In this document: piece by piece, positions 50,601 through 53,244 of the stretch | Layout: every line of letters starts with the position of its first letter | How positions within the stretch are numbered: position 1 is the first letter of the stretch | Assembly: GCA_964023275.1 (NCBI GenBank) | Contig: OZ029913.1 | Coordinates: 44,073,466-44,137,465, forward strand | Direction of reading: 5' to 3' | DNA from: Norana najaformis | Lineage: Eukaryota; Annelida; Clitellata; Crassiclitellata; Hormogastridae | Length of the DNA: 64,000 nt | Notes under the pieces: generated by a model | Databases searched by the model: none | What the model saw: the letters and a program-made list of their open reading frames with translations, nothing else | Told to the model about the DNA's origin: nothing | Translations under genes and position numbers: made by a program

Positions 50601-53244
50601 TGCATAGCCCACAGACCCTGATGCACAGACTGCATTGGAATAGTTCACAAGCACTAACCCATGTCTTAAAATGTCTGGGATTTATTTTCACTACATTCTC
50701 ATTAAATTTAATGGAAATGTTGATTTTTCAACCATTCTTTCTGTAACAGCAATGTTTTATAAGCTACAGCTGTTATTTTGTTTAAGTCTGTTCTTTCTAC
50801 CTGCACTAGGTGCAAAAAGAACGTAAATGAGATTGTATCAGATACAATACACGCATTGGTTTTTATAGCGCATATATATCTGATTGTGGCACAATTTATG
50901 TACTGAATACATTCTCATTAAACTTAATGGAAATGTGGATTTATCAACCAATCTCTCAGTAACAGCAGTGTTTTATATGCTGTAGCAGTTGTTTTGTTCG
51001 TCTATTCTCTTTACCTGCATTGGGTGCCAAAAATGTCTCCATAAATGAGATTGTATCAGATACAATAACAGACATTTGGATTTATAGTGCATATCTAATT
51101 GTTATGGTGCCAGACAAATACCACATTAGTCCCTGAACATTAGCATACATGTGCTTTTGTATTAGTAATTATATACTTAAACTAAATGTACACAAGTTTT
51201 ACCTATAGTTGTGCTTTAATTATAGACTTAGCAGTAGTGGTCTGAAGAACCATCTATACATTGATGATACTTAGTATGATAATTCCTTGTCTTCCAGCTC
51301 TCTCGCTTTATTATCTGATGTCTTTAACCAAGACTTGGATGGCAGAAAATGTACTGCTCTTAAATCCATTCAAAAATGAGTTTCTCCTTTTTGGAACCTC
51401 ACGGCAACTCAGCATGTTTAACTCTTTGAATTCTGTCCATCTGGGCAACTCTGTCATACATTGCAGTTGTTCACCCTGCAATTTGGGTGTTTTGTTTGAC
51501 TCTAGCTCCAGCCTGCCATTCAGTAAACACATTAATTCTATATATGGGTCTGCCCACTACCACATTCATGATATCCATAGGATTAGTCACCACTTTCCCT
51601 TTTCTGCCTTGGTTTGTTTGGCTAATGCCCTGGTCTCCAGCCATCTTGACTACTGCAATTTGCTTCTTACTAGTATTTCAGAAACTAAATTGATGAAGCT
51701 TCAAAGAGTCCAAAATACATTGCAAGAGCTATCACTAAAAGTCTAAATTTTGAACATATATCACTGATCCTAAAATAATTGCATTGGCTGCTCATGGAAA
51801 GGCAAATAAATTTTAAGGCTGGTCTAATCATATACAAGACTCTCCACCTCAGCGAACCTCACTATTTTCACTCTGTACTGACTCCCAAGACTTGACTTAA
51901 CGAGGTCTTCCCACTGTATTAGGCTGACTATTCTGTGGACAAGTACAGCTTTTGGCAAGCATGCTTTTTCTGTCACTGGCCCTAGACTCTGAACTCTCTA
52001 CCGACAAATGTTCACTCTGCAAAGTCTCTTTTGGCCTTCAAATCTTGACTCAACTCTCTTCCAGGACTCAATTCCTCCATAGGCTATTTCTGTGTCTTCT
52101 GGGATTCCCTTCTTGCGTTTTCGATCAGACTCATCCTGGAATTTGGCTTGCACAATGATTTTGCTTAGTAGAGACAATCAACTGATGCCTAGAACGTTAT
52201 TAAGTGGCACTATAAAAGTTCTCAGATTATTATTACTATTACTTGTATTTTCTAATACACGTAGTTGACAAGCGTATTCTACAGGTATATTGTGTCTTCA
52301 GTTGCTGTATTTAAACTTAGGTGTTTAGATTGCTATTGTAAAATACAGTGAAATCAAATCAGGCACTATTGCAACACACAACAAAATTAACAAATCTTTA
52401 ATTCAGAAAATGCAAAAATAATTAAGAAAATGTAAAAATAATTAAGTCAGAGCAAATTAATCGTTAACGGTCATTTCTAACTTTGCCTTCTGTCAAATTG
52501 ATTTTATTGGTGTTATGCAACATTTGGTACCATCATCGTGTTACGGTTTGGAAAGTAAAGGAAGTTCATGGCGACCATCTGAGTAAAATAAACTGGCATA
52601 ACCCCACACCGAGATTACCCACAGGAGTGCAGGGTTTGTAAAACCTCATGTAACCCACAGGGTATATGTGTGAAAATATGGCTAGTCTCCACTGCTTCTC
52701 CTTTCTAAAGTTGTTAACCCAAACCTCTTCAACCTTACATCACTGCTTGGATTCTTAAAATCCCAAAACATTTTGATAGCTGTACTATGCAATATCTTGC
52801 CTTCTTTAACTTTCTATTCTTTGTACATGAAAAGTTGTCTTACCTTCTGAAAATGCCTTTGTTGTATTGCCTTCTTAACTTGCATGAATTCTTGGTAAAT
52901 GGCAACTTTCTTGCCTTCTTAAACTGCCCTTATTCTCTGTAAGTAGCAAGCTGTATTACCTATCAAAGCAGAGGATATGGGAGACTTTACTTCTAATTTT
53001 TAGGTATCAGACCATGCTCTCTTGCTGGCATCCCGTGTCCAGTTTGCGGCCCTCATTTGACACCCTCATGACAGTTGTCGCAGACGTTATCGTGACTACT
53101 GAAGACCTGAGCGAACGTGTCGGTCTTGACGTTACCTACGTCAACATGCCTGAAGCTGTGGACTATCTCAATGCGAATGTGGACTTGGATTCAGAGTGCG
53201 GGCGGAGAACAGTGACTCTTTCCGGTCGAATGATGGCAGTCTGA
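3489..53244 (+). CDS. MET/RON-family receptor tyrosine kinase, 19 coding exons
   Basis: A single-pass cell-surface receptor kinase of the HGF-receptor/RON family. Join: 3489-4631, 9663-9854, 17550-17687, 29478-29642, 31009-31160, 32253-32394, 32844-32980, 35221-35430, 36375-36474, 38800-39063, 39447-39602, 40801-41056, 44933-45040, 45784-45876, 47440-47627, 47968-48077, 49049-49211, 49978-50114, 53004-53244. All junctions are GT-AG and phases match, giving 1364 residues (human MET is about 1390). Order: signal peptide 1-35, Sema about 40-490, PSI 492-546 with eight Cys, IPT repeats about 547-945, TM about 956-980, kinase about 1048-1315. Catalytic residues seen: GQGHFG loop 1053-1058, Lys1079, Glu1101, HRDLAARN 1176-1183, DFG 1196-1198, activation-loop Tyr1208-Tyr1209. 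The tail has YVNM (1330). Known for the family: extracellular ligand binding triggers dimerisation, trans-phosphorylation of the paired tyrosines and docking at the tail. The ligand here is unknown. MET versus RON orthology cannot be decided, so no symbol is given. Confidence 0.95.
5087..5291 (+). mobile_element. LINE ORF2 fragment (thumb region)
   Basis: Two overlapping frames give CLDYCNSFF and [10 protein letters not shown], equivalent to the LDYCNSLL and LQRVQNSLAR blocks of CR1/Jockey reverse transcriptases. Frame changes show it is decayed. It is interrupted by a SINE at 5292 and seems to resume after 5500. Confidence 0.6.
5292..5495 (-). mobile_element. tRNA-derived SINE, minus orientation
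   Basis: On the minus strand the head has an A-box-like TGGTGTAGTGGTATGGT and a B-box-like GGTTGCAGGCTCAAATCTG, followed by an unrelated body. It lies inside the decayed LINE, so it inserted later than that LINE. Confidence 0.6.
5500..5990 (+). mobile_element. LINE 3' part, continuation of the 5087 fragment
   Basis: Contains a degenerate [17 protein letters not shown]-like stretch near 5755-5805 and then a 3' tail ending GTTATAGAAGTTGCTAATTACA. Similar tails are present at 10960-11020, 43840-43880, 48750-48785, 53860-53900 and 58975-59035. Confidence 0.55.
6120..6640. repeat. TGTA-rich microsatellites with two copies of the LINE/SINE 3'-end motif
   Basis: TGTA/TGCA-rich runs lie at about 6120-6250 and 6555-6630. 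Between them, 6259-6340 and 6466-6550 each contain a TTATAAAGTGC...CTCACAAAGGTGC motif. This is the reverse complement of the 3' terminus seen on other retroelements in the window, so two minus-strand element tails are probably present. Confidence 0.6.
7087..7415 (-). pseudogene. inverted duplicate of receptor exon 3 with flanking intron
   Basis: The reverse complement of this segment matches 17411-17740. The exon copy occupies 7137-7274 and is exactly 138 bases, with intact acceptor (CTTAG) and donor (GTAAGT). It differs from exon 3 at one position, CGC to CAC (Arg to His). The flanking intron sequence shows clearly more differences, about ten in 190 bases by eye. It lies in intron 1 in the opposite orientation to the gene, so it cannot be spliced into the sense transcript as it stands. 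An assembly artefact or an allelic inversion is possible. Confidence 0.9.
8385..8470 (+). repeat. GGTAA pentamer repeat cluster
   Basis: Imperfect copies of GGTAAGGTAA, mixed with GGCAAAG variants. The same pentamer occurs in other places in the window in both orientations. Confidence 0.75.
9150..9215 (+). mobile_element. retroelement 3' terminus (stem-loop type)
   Basis: Shows GTGCCTTTATGAGGTTCC followed by AAAAGGCACTATATAAAT. The two arms AGTGCCTTT and AAAGGCACT can pair. The same arrangement ends many elements in this window. Confidence 0.5.
9425..9565 (-). repeat. TTACC (GGTAA complement) pentamer cluster
   Basis: Imperfect TTACC/TTATC repeats run up to about 100 bases before exon 2. 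The orientation is opposite to the clusters at 8385 and 11590. Confidence 0.65.
9663..9854 (+). CDS. receptor exon 2: Sema, later blades
   Basis: Residues 382-445, phase 0 on both sides, 192 bases. The acceptor is TTTCCCAG and the donor AAG|GTAATT. It encodes the Sema stretch with [25 protein letters not shown], equivalent to the vertebrate MET segment that ends in GTSEGRFMQ; the GTS-x-GR-x-M pattern is strongly conserved. Confidence 0.93.
9868..10215 (+). repeat. degenerate tandem repeat just downstream of exon 2
   Basis: A GGAATTCCTGGTATCTGTC-like unit recurs with spacing near 30 bases or a multiple (about 9870, 9930, 9961, 9991, 10019, 10150). The array starts within 20 bases of the exon 2 donor. 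Confidence 0.7.
10690..11020 (+). mobile_element. LINE 3' end
   Basis: Contains the [15 protein letters not shown]-type coding end near 10740-10790 in a broken frame, then a 3' UTR that closely resembles those at 43590-43885 and 48520-48785. It ends in a GATTA repeat near 11005. Confidence 0.65.
11030..11585. other. unassigned intron 2 sequence
   Basis: No recognisable gene or repeat family. The GC-richer part 11320-11560 contains two similar CACCAGCTT stretches. Short ORFs here look like chance. Confidence 0.4.
11588..11740 (+). repeat. GGTAA pentamer array
   Basis: About 25 imperfect copies of GGTAA/AGTTA. Many copies read AAGGTAAG, which matches the consensus 5' splice site on the gene strand. 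Confidence 0.85.
11745..13900. other. unassigned intron 2 sequence
   Basis: Mostly AT-rich sequence with a short CATCAT-type run near 12550-12585. No credible exon, RNA gene or known element was recognised; the ORFs are short and low in complexity. Confidence 0.45.
13905..14345 (+). repeat. degenerate minisatellite, first half
   Basis: A unit of roughly 35-40 bases resembling ATGAATCTGCAAGGCTTGTC followed by AGTCAATTAA recurs throughout. The same unit resumes at 15095, so the array has been split by an insertion. Confidence 0.75.
14530..15095 (+). mobile_element. about 570-bp dispersed element, copy A
   Basis: Closely resembles 56650-57178 (same strand) and the complement of 19970-20470, with a truncated fourth copy at 31940-32145. 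Shared landmarks are AGCTGGACGGTCAAGCCTC, TGTCCTGCACAGATCC, GAGGGACTGCTGGATGGTGA and a 3' end GCTATACAAATTTCTGATTACA. No ORF is conserved between copies, so it is probably a SINE or a non-autonomous LINE derivative. It inserted into the minisatellite. Confidence 0.8.
15096..15560 (+). repeat. degenerate minisatellite, second half
   Basis: Continues the GGCTTGTCAGTCAATTAAAT-type unit of 13905-14345 after the inserted element. Confidence 0.75.
15561..16330. other. unassigned intron 2 sequence
   Basis: Contains a small run of TGTCAGxAATGATGGAA-like units near 15790-15845. Otherwise nothing recognisable. Confidence 0.4.
16406..16500 (-). mobile_element. retroelement 3'-end motif, minus strand
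   Basis: TTATTATGCCTTTAAGAACT followed by CACAGAGATGC and CTAATCTAACAGAT matches the motif copies at 6259, 6466 and 17370. Confidence 0.5.
16580..17365 (-). mobile_element. LINE reverse transcriptase remnant
   Basis: On the minus strand broken frames give [13 protein letters not shown] (the AFDTVDHxILL motif), [17 protein letters not shown] (the LNPxKTExxxLGT motif) and [17 protein letters not shown] (the LHWLPVxxRIxFKxxLL motif), in the order expected for a CR1/Jockey-like ORF2. Several frameshifts and stops make it a dead copy. It ends about 45 bases before the duplicated segment around exon 3. Confidence 0.75.
17550..17687 (+). CDS. receptor exon 3: end of Sema
   Basis: Residues 446-491, 138 bases, phase 0 on both sides. 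The acceptor is TTCTACTTAG and the donor AAAG|GTAAGT. It encodes the last Sema strands with [18 protein letters not shown] and HLYVLTGPK, which join directly to the PSI start ITRVPLHSC in exon 4. The match to the vertebrate MET segment ending LVITGKKITKIPL supports the junction. A near-identical inverted copy lies at 7137-7274. Confidence 0.93.
17800..18500. other. AT-rich intron 3 start with (ACAT)n
   Basis: Contains an ACAT tetranucleotide run at about 18180-18220, an element 3' end ACACTATATAAATAGAAG near 18408-18430 and a reiterated ATATAAATAGAAAATAA stretch to 18500. No gene signal. Confidence 0.5.
18505..18640 (+). repeat. dispersed repeat with CTCCGCCACTGCC core
   Basis: AACTCCGCCACTGCC followed by a GCCAAGCCT-type centre and AAGGAGGAGGG recurs at 23785-23850 in the same orientation. 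The family is not recognised. Confidence 0.6.
18700..18925 (+). mobile_element. retroelement 3' tail
   Basis: Same 3' tail family as 1075-1243: CAAAAAGAATGGTGATCATT then ATCAGGAACTGCTGATGATG. Confidence 0.45.
19835..19960. repeat. A-rich degenerate short tandem repeat
   Basis: Reiterated AATAAAATAC/AATGAAAT-type words, resembling the larger array at 20755-21070. Confidence 0.5.
19970..20470 (-). mobile_element. about 570-bp dispersed element, copy C (minus)
   Basis: The reverse complement aligns by eye with 14530-15095 over most of its length. It includes TGTCCTGCACAGAT, GAGGGACTGGTGGACGGTGA and the end ATAAATTTCTAACTATAAGT. Confidence 0.75.
20755..21070. repeat. AATAAAATGAATGA-type degenerate tandem repeat
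   Basis: Reiterated AAAATGAATGAAATAA words. The 102-residue minus-strand reading frame here is a by-product of the composition (Phe/Ile/His-rich). Confidence 0.65.
21636..22072. repeat. 135-bp tandem repeat, three copies, with internal palindromes
   Basis: Copies start at about 21636, 21793 and 21928. The last two are 135 bases apart and nearly identical. Each contains TATCACTC-TTAG-GAGTGATA, a perfect 8-bp stem with a 4-base loop; the first copy has instead the perfect palindrome ATATCACTCTAGAGTGATAT plus an extra hairpin. Each also repeats GTGATAAGAGTGATAAGC. Confidence 0.9.
22080..23330. other. unassigned AT-rich intron 3 sequence
   Basis: AT-rich with ATTTAAAT-type words around 22930-23060. 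No exon, RNA gene or known element recognised. Confidence 0.4.
23330..23560. repeat. pyrimidine-rich tract
   Basis: Dominated by CTCCTCTTCC words on the + strand. The two overlapping Ser/Leu/Pro-rich frames are compositional. Confidence 0.6.
23731..23779. repeat. (TAA)n microsatellite
   Basis: ATAATAATA run interrupted once by GTTAA. Confidence 0.95.
23783..23860 (+). repeat. dispersed repeat with CTCCGCCACTGCC core, second copy
   Basis: Matches 18505-18580, including the terminal AAAGGAGGAGGGGACG. Confidence 0.6.
24193..24389 (+). CDS. candidate nested coding exon with signal-peptide-like start (uncertain)
   Basis: An ATG at 24198 opens a 63-codon frame beginning [19 protein letters not shown], a textbook-like signal peptide with a possible cleavage after RAEQ or MRA. 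It directly follows an acceptor-like TTTGTTTTGCCAG. The first 35 codons are GC-rich at third positions, unlike the AT-rich flanks. CpG-rich sequence lies upstream at 23590-23720. No downstream donor in frame and no homologue was recognised, and the frame may be chance. It sits in intron 3 of the receptor on the same strand. Confidence 0.25.
25080..25440 (-). mobile_element. LINE (RTE/L2-type) ORF2 remnant
   Basis: The minus-strand frame 25408-25154 contains [18 protein letters not shown], corresponding to the GNxVExVxxFxYLGSxI block, then [15 protein letters not shown], corresponding to LxTKLRLFKxxVLxxLLYG. Adjacent sequence in another frame gives VEAWTLTK (the SEAWTLTK motif). Frameshifted and truncated. 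Confidence 0.7.
25482..26355 (+). mobile_element. LINE (CR1/Jockey-like) ORF2 C-terminal, 270 codons open
   Basis: The best preserved retroelement here. The frame 25482-26294 runs through [18 protein letters not shown], the SRLDYCSSL block, [17 protein letters not shown] and [16 protein letters not shown], all typical of the CR1/Jockey thumb and C-terminal region. The palm and endonuclease are missing, so it is 5'-truncated. The 3' end has GAAGGGGCGCTATATAAGTG followed by an (AAAT)n tail at 26328-26355. The intact frame indicates relatively recent insertion. Confidence 0.85.
26520..26930 (+). promoter_or_regulatory. CpG-rich promoter-like segment inside intron 3 (candidate)
   Basis: CpG-enriched compared with flanks. 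It contains a CCAAT box (ACCAATCAG, 26787-26795) and, 8 bases upstream, GTAGCCATGGGAAAC (26765-26779), close to an RFX X-box. A consensus donor GGCAG|GTAAGA follows at 26922. If used as a first exon it could splice to exon 4 at 29478 and yield a receptor lacking Sema. This is inference only. Confidence 0.3.
27350..27600 (+). mobile_element. possible SINE, related to 33225-33480
   Basis: Has a B-box-like GGGTCCGATCCC near 27411. The downstream body (AACAGCAAGT ... CATTGCCAGCTCA ... GTGCCTCCCCTA) parallels 33345-33445. Weak tRNA similarity. Confidence 0.4.
28235..28900 (-). other. Ser/Pro-rich 221-codon open frame, status unknown
   Basis: The minus-strand frame begins [16 protein letters not shown] and ends in a serine-rich segment coded by the GATGATGACGACGACG-type run at 28306-28376. 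The centre has repeated PVTLPS motifs. No domain is recognised. Length alone is notable in this AT-rich window, but the low-complexity parts make a chance frame likely. No splice evidence was found. Confidence 0.2.
28306..28376. repeat. GAT/GAC trinucleotide repeat
   Basis: GATGATGATGACGACGACGA and similar imperfect copies. Confidence 0.85.
29108..29400. repeat. GGT-rich, then GAA/GAT/ATT trinucleotide repeats
   Basis: Imperfect GGT/GAT triplets from 29115 to 29225, then GAAGAAGAAG, GATGATGATG and (TTA)n at 29334-29396. It ends about 80 bases before exon 4. Confidence 0.8.
29478..29642 (+). CDS. receptor exon 4: PSI domain
   Basis: Residues 492-546, phase 0 on both sides. The acceptor is CGATTTACAG. 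The donor TTCG|GTCAGT is chosen over an overlapping GTCAGT seven bases later because only this one keeps the frame into the [11 protein letters not shown] start of IPT1. Eight cysteines (500, 506, 509, 518, 521, 525, 531, 540) with the CGWC core match the cysteine pattern of plexin-semaphorin-integrin domains. Confidence 0.93.
29693..30290. repeat. 66-bp minisatellite, nine units
   Basis: Units start at 29693, 29760, 29826, 29892, 29958, 30024, 30090, 30156 and 30222; the first is 67 bases, the rest exactly 66. Because 66 is a multiple of three, long frames stay open on both strands (192 and 217 codons). The units alternate in two types from the fifth onward, which indicates a 132-bp higher-order duplication. 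It lies in intron 4, starting 50 bases after exon 4. Confidence 0.97.
30466..31000 (+). repeat. 49-bp minisatellite abutting the exon 5 acceptor
   Basis: CAGGGCTC occurs at 30566, 30615, 30664, 30713, 30762, 30811, 30860, 30909 and 30958, exactly 49 bases apart, preceded by degenerate units from about 30466. Each unit has ATTTTAAT-TTAATG-ATTAAAAT, an 8-bp inverted repeat, and AATTTTAATGTTCAG, which resembles the true acceptor AATTTAATTTGCAG at 30995-31008. Confidence 0.97.
31009..31160 (+). CDS. receptor exon 5: IPT domain 1, first part
   Basis: Residues 547-596 plus two bases of 597. Starts in phase 0, ends in phase 2 at ATG|GTTAGT. Encodes [19 protein letters not shown], the classic first strands of an IPT/TIG domain (GPxxGGTxxTIxGxxF). 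The branch to exon 6 restores Cys597, giving NDTCIVC. Confidence 0.92.
31165..31215 (+). repeat. (TAATC)n array next to the exon 5 donor
   Basis: Reiterated TCTAATCTAATC begins within 10 bases of the donor. Similar arrays flank exons 16 and 17. Confidence 0.8.
31225..31925. other. unassigned intron 5 sequence
   Basis: Nothing recognisable; a few more TAATCT words near 31315-31340. The small open frames lack similarity to known families. Confidence 0.4.
31940..32145 (-). mobile_element. about 570-bp dispersed element, truncated copy D (minus)
   Basis: The complement carries GGGAATCTGTT, ACTTTTCTAGTTATCCAAGC, AACACCATTTATGCTAGCAC and the 3' end AGTGCCTTTGTCAGGTACTT, paralleling 14910-15095. 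Confidence 0.65.
32253..32394 (+). CDS. receptor exon 6: IPT domain 1, second part
   Basis: Completes Cys597 and encodes 598-644; ends in phase 0 at AAG|GTAAAC. The acceptor is TTTTCTGGCTGCAG. It encodes [11 protein letters not shown] and ends FAYK, matching the end of an IPT fold before the next repeat. Confidence 0.9.
32480..32700. repeat. TGTA-rich microsatellite
   Basis: TATGTATGTATG runs, purest at 32660-32698, followed at 32698-32760 by an element 3'-end motif in minus orientation. Confidence 0.9.
32844..32980 (+). CDS. receptor exon 7: IPT domain 2, first part
   Basis: Residues 645-689 plus two bases. The acceptor is TATCTGTTTCAG and the donor CAG|GTAAGT (phase 2). Encodes [20 protein letters not shown], an unmistakable IPT start. 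Confidence 0.93.
33225..33480 (+). repeat. dispersed repeat related to 27350-27600
   Basis: Shares the AACAGCAAGT, CCATCTCAGAGGC and TCTCCCCTA landmarks with the earlier copy. It has an internal near-palindrome AGGTCCTGGTGTCCAGGACC at 33369-33388. Confidence 0.45.
33800..35064 (-). mobile_element. LINE (CR1/Jockey-like) ORF2 remnant
   Basis: Minus-strand frames give [17 protein letters not shown], then [20 protein letters not shown], then [10 protein letters not shown] where the catalytic YADD box should be, then [13 protein letters not shown] and [10 protein letters not shown]. The order is correct for a reverse transcriptase. The catalytic box has lost one aspartate (AGD for ADD) and the frame is broken at about 34700, so the copy is inactive. 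It lies in intron 7. Confidence 0.85.
35221..35430 (+). CDS. receptor exon 8: IPT domain 2 end and linker to IPT 3
   Basis: Completes Arg690, encodes 691-759 and ends in phase 2 at AAG|GTGAGA. Contains [13 protein letters not shown] and [19 protein letters not shown], the last corresponding to the YxxDPxVxxIxPxxSF segment that opens the next IPT. Confidence 0.92.
35465..35752 (+). repeat. about 285-bp repeat, first of a direct pair
   Basis: Matches 46917-47200 in the same orientation: shared GTTGTAAGGAGGTTCCAGTC, ACAAAGAGTTGAC, CTTGTAAGGGTG and GTGGCTGTCTAATAGATCTG. It lies in intron 8. Confidence 0.8.
35865..36010. repeat. GTT/GGT trinucleotide-rich repeat
   Basis: Imperfect GTTGTTG and GGTGGTG runs; hydrophobic Val/Leu-rich frames are compositional. 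Confidence 0.75.
36060..36345. repeat. degenerate TATGTTAGATATGTTTATGT tandem repeat
   Basis: About ten imperfect copies of a 20-30 base unit, ending 30 bases before exon 9. Confidence 0.75.
36375..36474 (+). CDS. receptor exon 9: IPT domain 3 start
   Basis: Completes Ser760 and encodes 761-793; phase 0 at [22 protein letters not shown] is a clear IPT motif. Shortest internal exon but one. Confidence 0.92.
37050..37790 (+). mobile_element. retrotransposon remnant, C-terminal endonuclease-like region
   Basis: Broken frames give [17 protein letters not shown], then VLGLDATMI and [18 protein letters not shown]. The [13 protein letters not shown] ... WDxT ... AGAAAExAAxxK pattern is one I associate with the restriction-like endonuclease region found at the C-terminus of some retrotransposon ORFs. 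Part of the region (37050-37448) is one 132-codon open frame. Multiple stops indicate a relic. It lies in intron 9. Confidence 0.55.
37860..38450 (-). mobile_element. unclassified repeat-like segment with a 188-codon frame
   Basis: The minus-strand frame includes a hydrophobic stretch [16 protein letters not shown] coded by an ATT-type run at 38288-38312. No domain recognised. It directly adjoins a minus-strand tRNA-like head at 38620-38480, so the whole 38620-37860 block may be one SINE-headed element. Confidence 0.35.
38480..38620 (-). mobile_element. tRNA-derived SINE head, minus strand
   Basis: The complement shows an A-box-like TGGTTAGTGCTCTAAAC and a B-box-like GGGAGTTCAAATCACTGCC with tRNA-like spacing. 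Confidence 0.6.
38700..38760 (+). mobile_element. retroelement 3' terminus
   Basis: AGCACCTCCTAAGAGGGTGC then TATATAAATGTG, the shared stem-loop 3' end. It ends 40 bases before exon 10. Confidence 0.5.
38800..39063 (+). CDS. receptor exon 10: IPT domain 3 end and IPT 4 start
   Basis: Residues 794-881, phase 0 on both sides. The acceptor is TGTTTGTCTTAG and the donor CAG|GTACAG. Contains MMICQSPNV (end of IPT3) and [20 protein letters not shown] (start of the last IPT, compare YVHNPVFKPF in vertebrate MET). Confidence 0.92.
39085..39250 (+). repeat. short tandem repeat of a TATTCAGGTA unit after exon 10
   Basis: Units such as TATTCAGGTAAGTATTCAGG recur irregularly. Each resembles the exon 10 donor junction ATTCAG|GTACAG, and one at about 39172-39182 (TTCAGGTAAGT) matches the donor consensus better than the donor actually used. 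Confidence 0.75.
39247..39310 (+). mobile_element. retroelement 3' terminus
   Basis: AAGTGCCTCTG ... TTGAAGGAGCGC then TATATAAATG and a GAATGAATAAAT tail. Confidence 0.5.
39447..39602 (+). CDS. receptor exon 11: IPT domain 4
   Basis: Residues 882-933, phase 0 on both sides; donor [26 protein letters not shown] corresponds to the GNKSCxxxxLxxxxxLC pattern of the membrane-proximal IPT of MET. Confidence 0.92.
40126..40690 (+). repeat. three copies of a dispersed ~95-bp repeat
   Basis: Copies at about 40126-40228, 40408-40527 and 40593-40687 share CTCTATAGAAACTCCTCAGA, AAAGGATCTTTTG and CACAGCAATCCAAT. Further copies are at 43883-43983, 46491-46600, 54030-54126 and 57938-58026, with partial ones at 41105-41190. 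Function unknown; probably a SINE or SINE fragment. Confidence 0.75.
40801..41056 (+). CDS. receptor exon 12: membrane helix and juxtamembrane
   Basis: Residues 934-1018 plus one base; phase 1 at TTCC|GTAAGT. The hydrophobic span [20 protein letters not shown] is followed by [15 protein letters not shown], a Cys/Lys-rich stop-transfer that could be palmitoylated (inference). The cytoplasmic part has DVRVSRIP where vertebrate MET has its DYR Cbl-binding tyrosine. Confidence 0.93.
41760..43890 (+). mobile_element. LINE (CR1/Jockey-like) ORF2, long but degraded
   Basis: Successive broken frames give [19 protein letters not shown] (pre-palm), [45 protein letters not shown] (frame-broken), [10 protein letters not shown] in place of [17 protein letters not shown] and [17 protein letters not shown]. 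The order is that of a reverse transcriptase palm to C-terminus. The 3' UTR ends at about 43885 with a GATTAGAT motif. In intron 12, inactive. Confidence 0.85.
44035..44205 (+). repeat. GATTA/AACTAGACT degenerate pentanucleotide-type repeat
   Basis: Runs of GATTGGATTGGATTGAACC and ACTAGACTAGACTAG follow the LINE tail. Confidence 0.7.
44205..44700 (+). mobile_element. LINE (RTE-type) ORF2 C-terminal remnant
   Basis: Frames with stops encode a CESWTIRMK-like start, then [10 protein letters not shown] (equivalent to YFGHVLRK) and WIDNIKSWI (equivalent to WxDxIxxW), the tail typical of RTE-like reverse transcriptases. Ends with GAAGGCACTATATAAATACA. Confidence 0.7.
44933..45040 (+). CDS. receptor exon 13: juxtamembrane and kinase start
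   Basis: Completes Pro1019, encodes 1020-1054 and ends in phase 1. Leads into DIIGQG, the beginning of the glycine loop. The donor AAG|GTCGGT is weaker than the others in this gene, but only this site restores the GQGHFG loop with exon 14. No tyrosine is present in the juxtamembrane part. Confidence 0.9.
45784..45876 (+). CDS. receptor exon 14: glycine loop and catalytic lysine
   Basis: Completes Gly1055, encodes 1056-1085 and ends in phase 1 at [18 protein letters not shown] is identical to the vertebrate MET/RON loop except for one residue, and VAVKTL carries the beta-3 lysine (1079). Confidence 0.93.
46917..47200 (+). repeat. about 285-bp repeat, second of a direct pair
   Basis: Same family and orientation as 35465-35752. 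It lies in intron 14. Confidence 0.8.
47440..47627 (+). CDS. receptor exon 15: alpha-C helix to hinge
   Basis: Completes Glu1086, encodes 1087-1148, phase 0 at AAC|GTAAGA. Contains the helix glutamate (FLDEALRM, Glu1101), the HILGLIGI beta-4 block and hinge [16 protein letters not shown] (compare VLPYMKHGDLRNFIR in vertebrate MET). Confidence 0.93.
47968..48077 (+). CDS. receptor exon 16: catalytic loop
   Basis: Residues 1149-1184 plus two bases, phase 2 at GCAT|GTAAGT. Contains [11 protein letters not shown] with catalytic Asp1178 and Asn1183, the receptor-tyrosine-kinase form of the loop. Confidence 0.95.
48100..48250 (+). repeat. TAATC/TTCTA-rich array after exon 16
   Basis: Reiterated TTATCTAATCTAATCC and TCTGTTCTAATATAAA words from about 25 bases after the donor. 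A second block occupies 48785-49040 up to the exon 17 acceptor. Confidence 0.7.
48430..48785 (+). mobile_element. LINE 3' end
   Basis: Contains a broken [12 protein letters not shown] coding end and a 3' UTR matching 43590-43885. Confidence 0.7.
48786..49030 (+). repeat. TAATCT/TTCTG-rich array before exon 17
   Basis: Irregular TCTAATCTAATTGAATCT and TATTCTGTTCT repeats form the end of intron 16 and supply the pyrimidine tract of exon 17. Confidence 0.65.
49049..49211 (+). CDS. receptor exon 17: DFG and activation loop
   Basis: Completes Met1185, encodes 1186-1239, phase 0 at GTG|GTGAGA. Contains [17 protein letters not shown] with DFG 1196-1198 and paired Tyr1208-Tyr1209, corresponding to the autophosphorylation pair Tyr1234/1235 of human [15 protein letters not shown] is the P+1 segment. 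Confidence 0.95.
49375..49520 (-). mobile_element. element 3' end, minus strand
   Basis: CTTCCAAGAACCTCTCAAAA then GTGCTCC, followed by a weak match to the end of the 570-bp element. Confidence 0.45.
49978..50114 (+). CDS. receptor exon 18: kinase C-lobe
   Basis: Residues 1240-1284 plus two bases, phase 2 at [29 protein letters not shown] and [11 protein letters not shown] match the WSFGVLLWELMTRG and GRRLLQPEYCP blocks of MET. Confidence 0.94.
50694..51115 (+). repeat. about 216-bp tandem duplication
   Basis: CATTCTCATTAAA starts at 50694 and again at 50910; both copies continue through TAACAGCA, CTGCAxTxGGTGC and GATTGTATCAGATACAAT. The last is a 16-base near-palindrome. In intron 18. Confidence 0.85.
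51240..52235 (+). mobile_element. LINE (CR1/Jockey-like) ORF2 remnant
   Basis: A 161-codon frame (51261-51746) holds [26 protein letters not shown] and [17 protein letters not shown]. An [17 protein letters not shown]-like degraded end and a GTTATTAAGTGGCACTATAA terminus follow. In intron 18. Confidence 0.8.
53004..53244 (+). CDS. receptor exon 19: kinase end and docking tail
   Basis: Completes Leu1285 and encodes 1286-1364, then [15 protein letters not shown] is the end of the kinase C-lobe. The tail is short with [16 protein letters not shown]: Tyr1330 in YVNM and Tyr1339 in YLNA, the position of the bidentate docking tyrosines Tyr1349/1356 of human MET. Confidence 0.95.
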
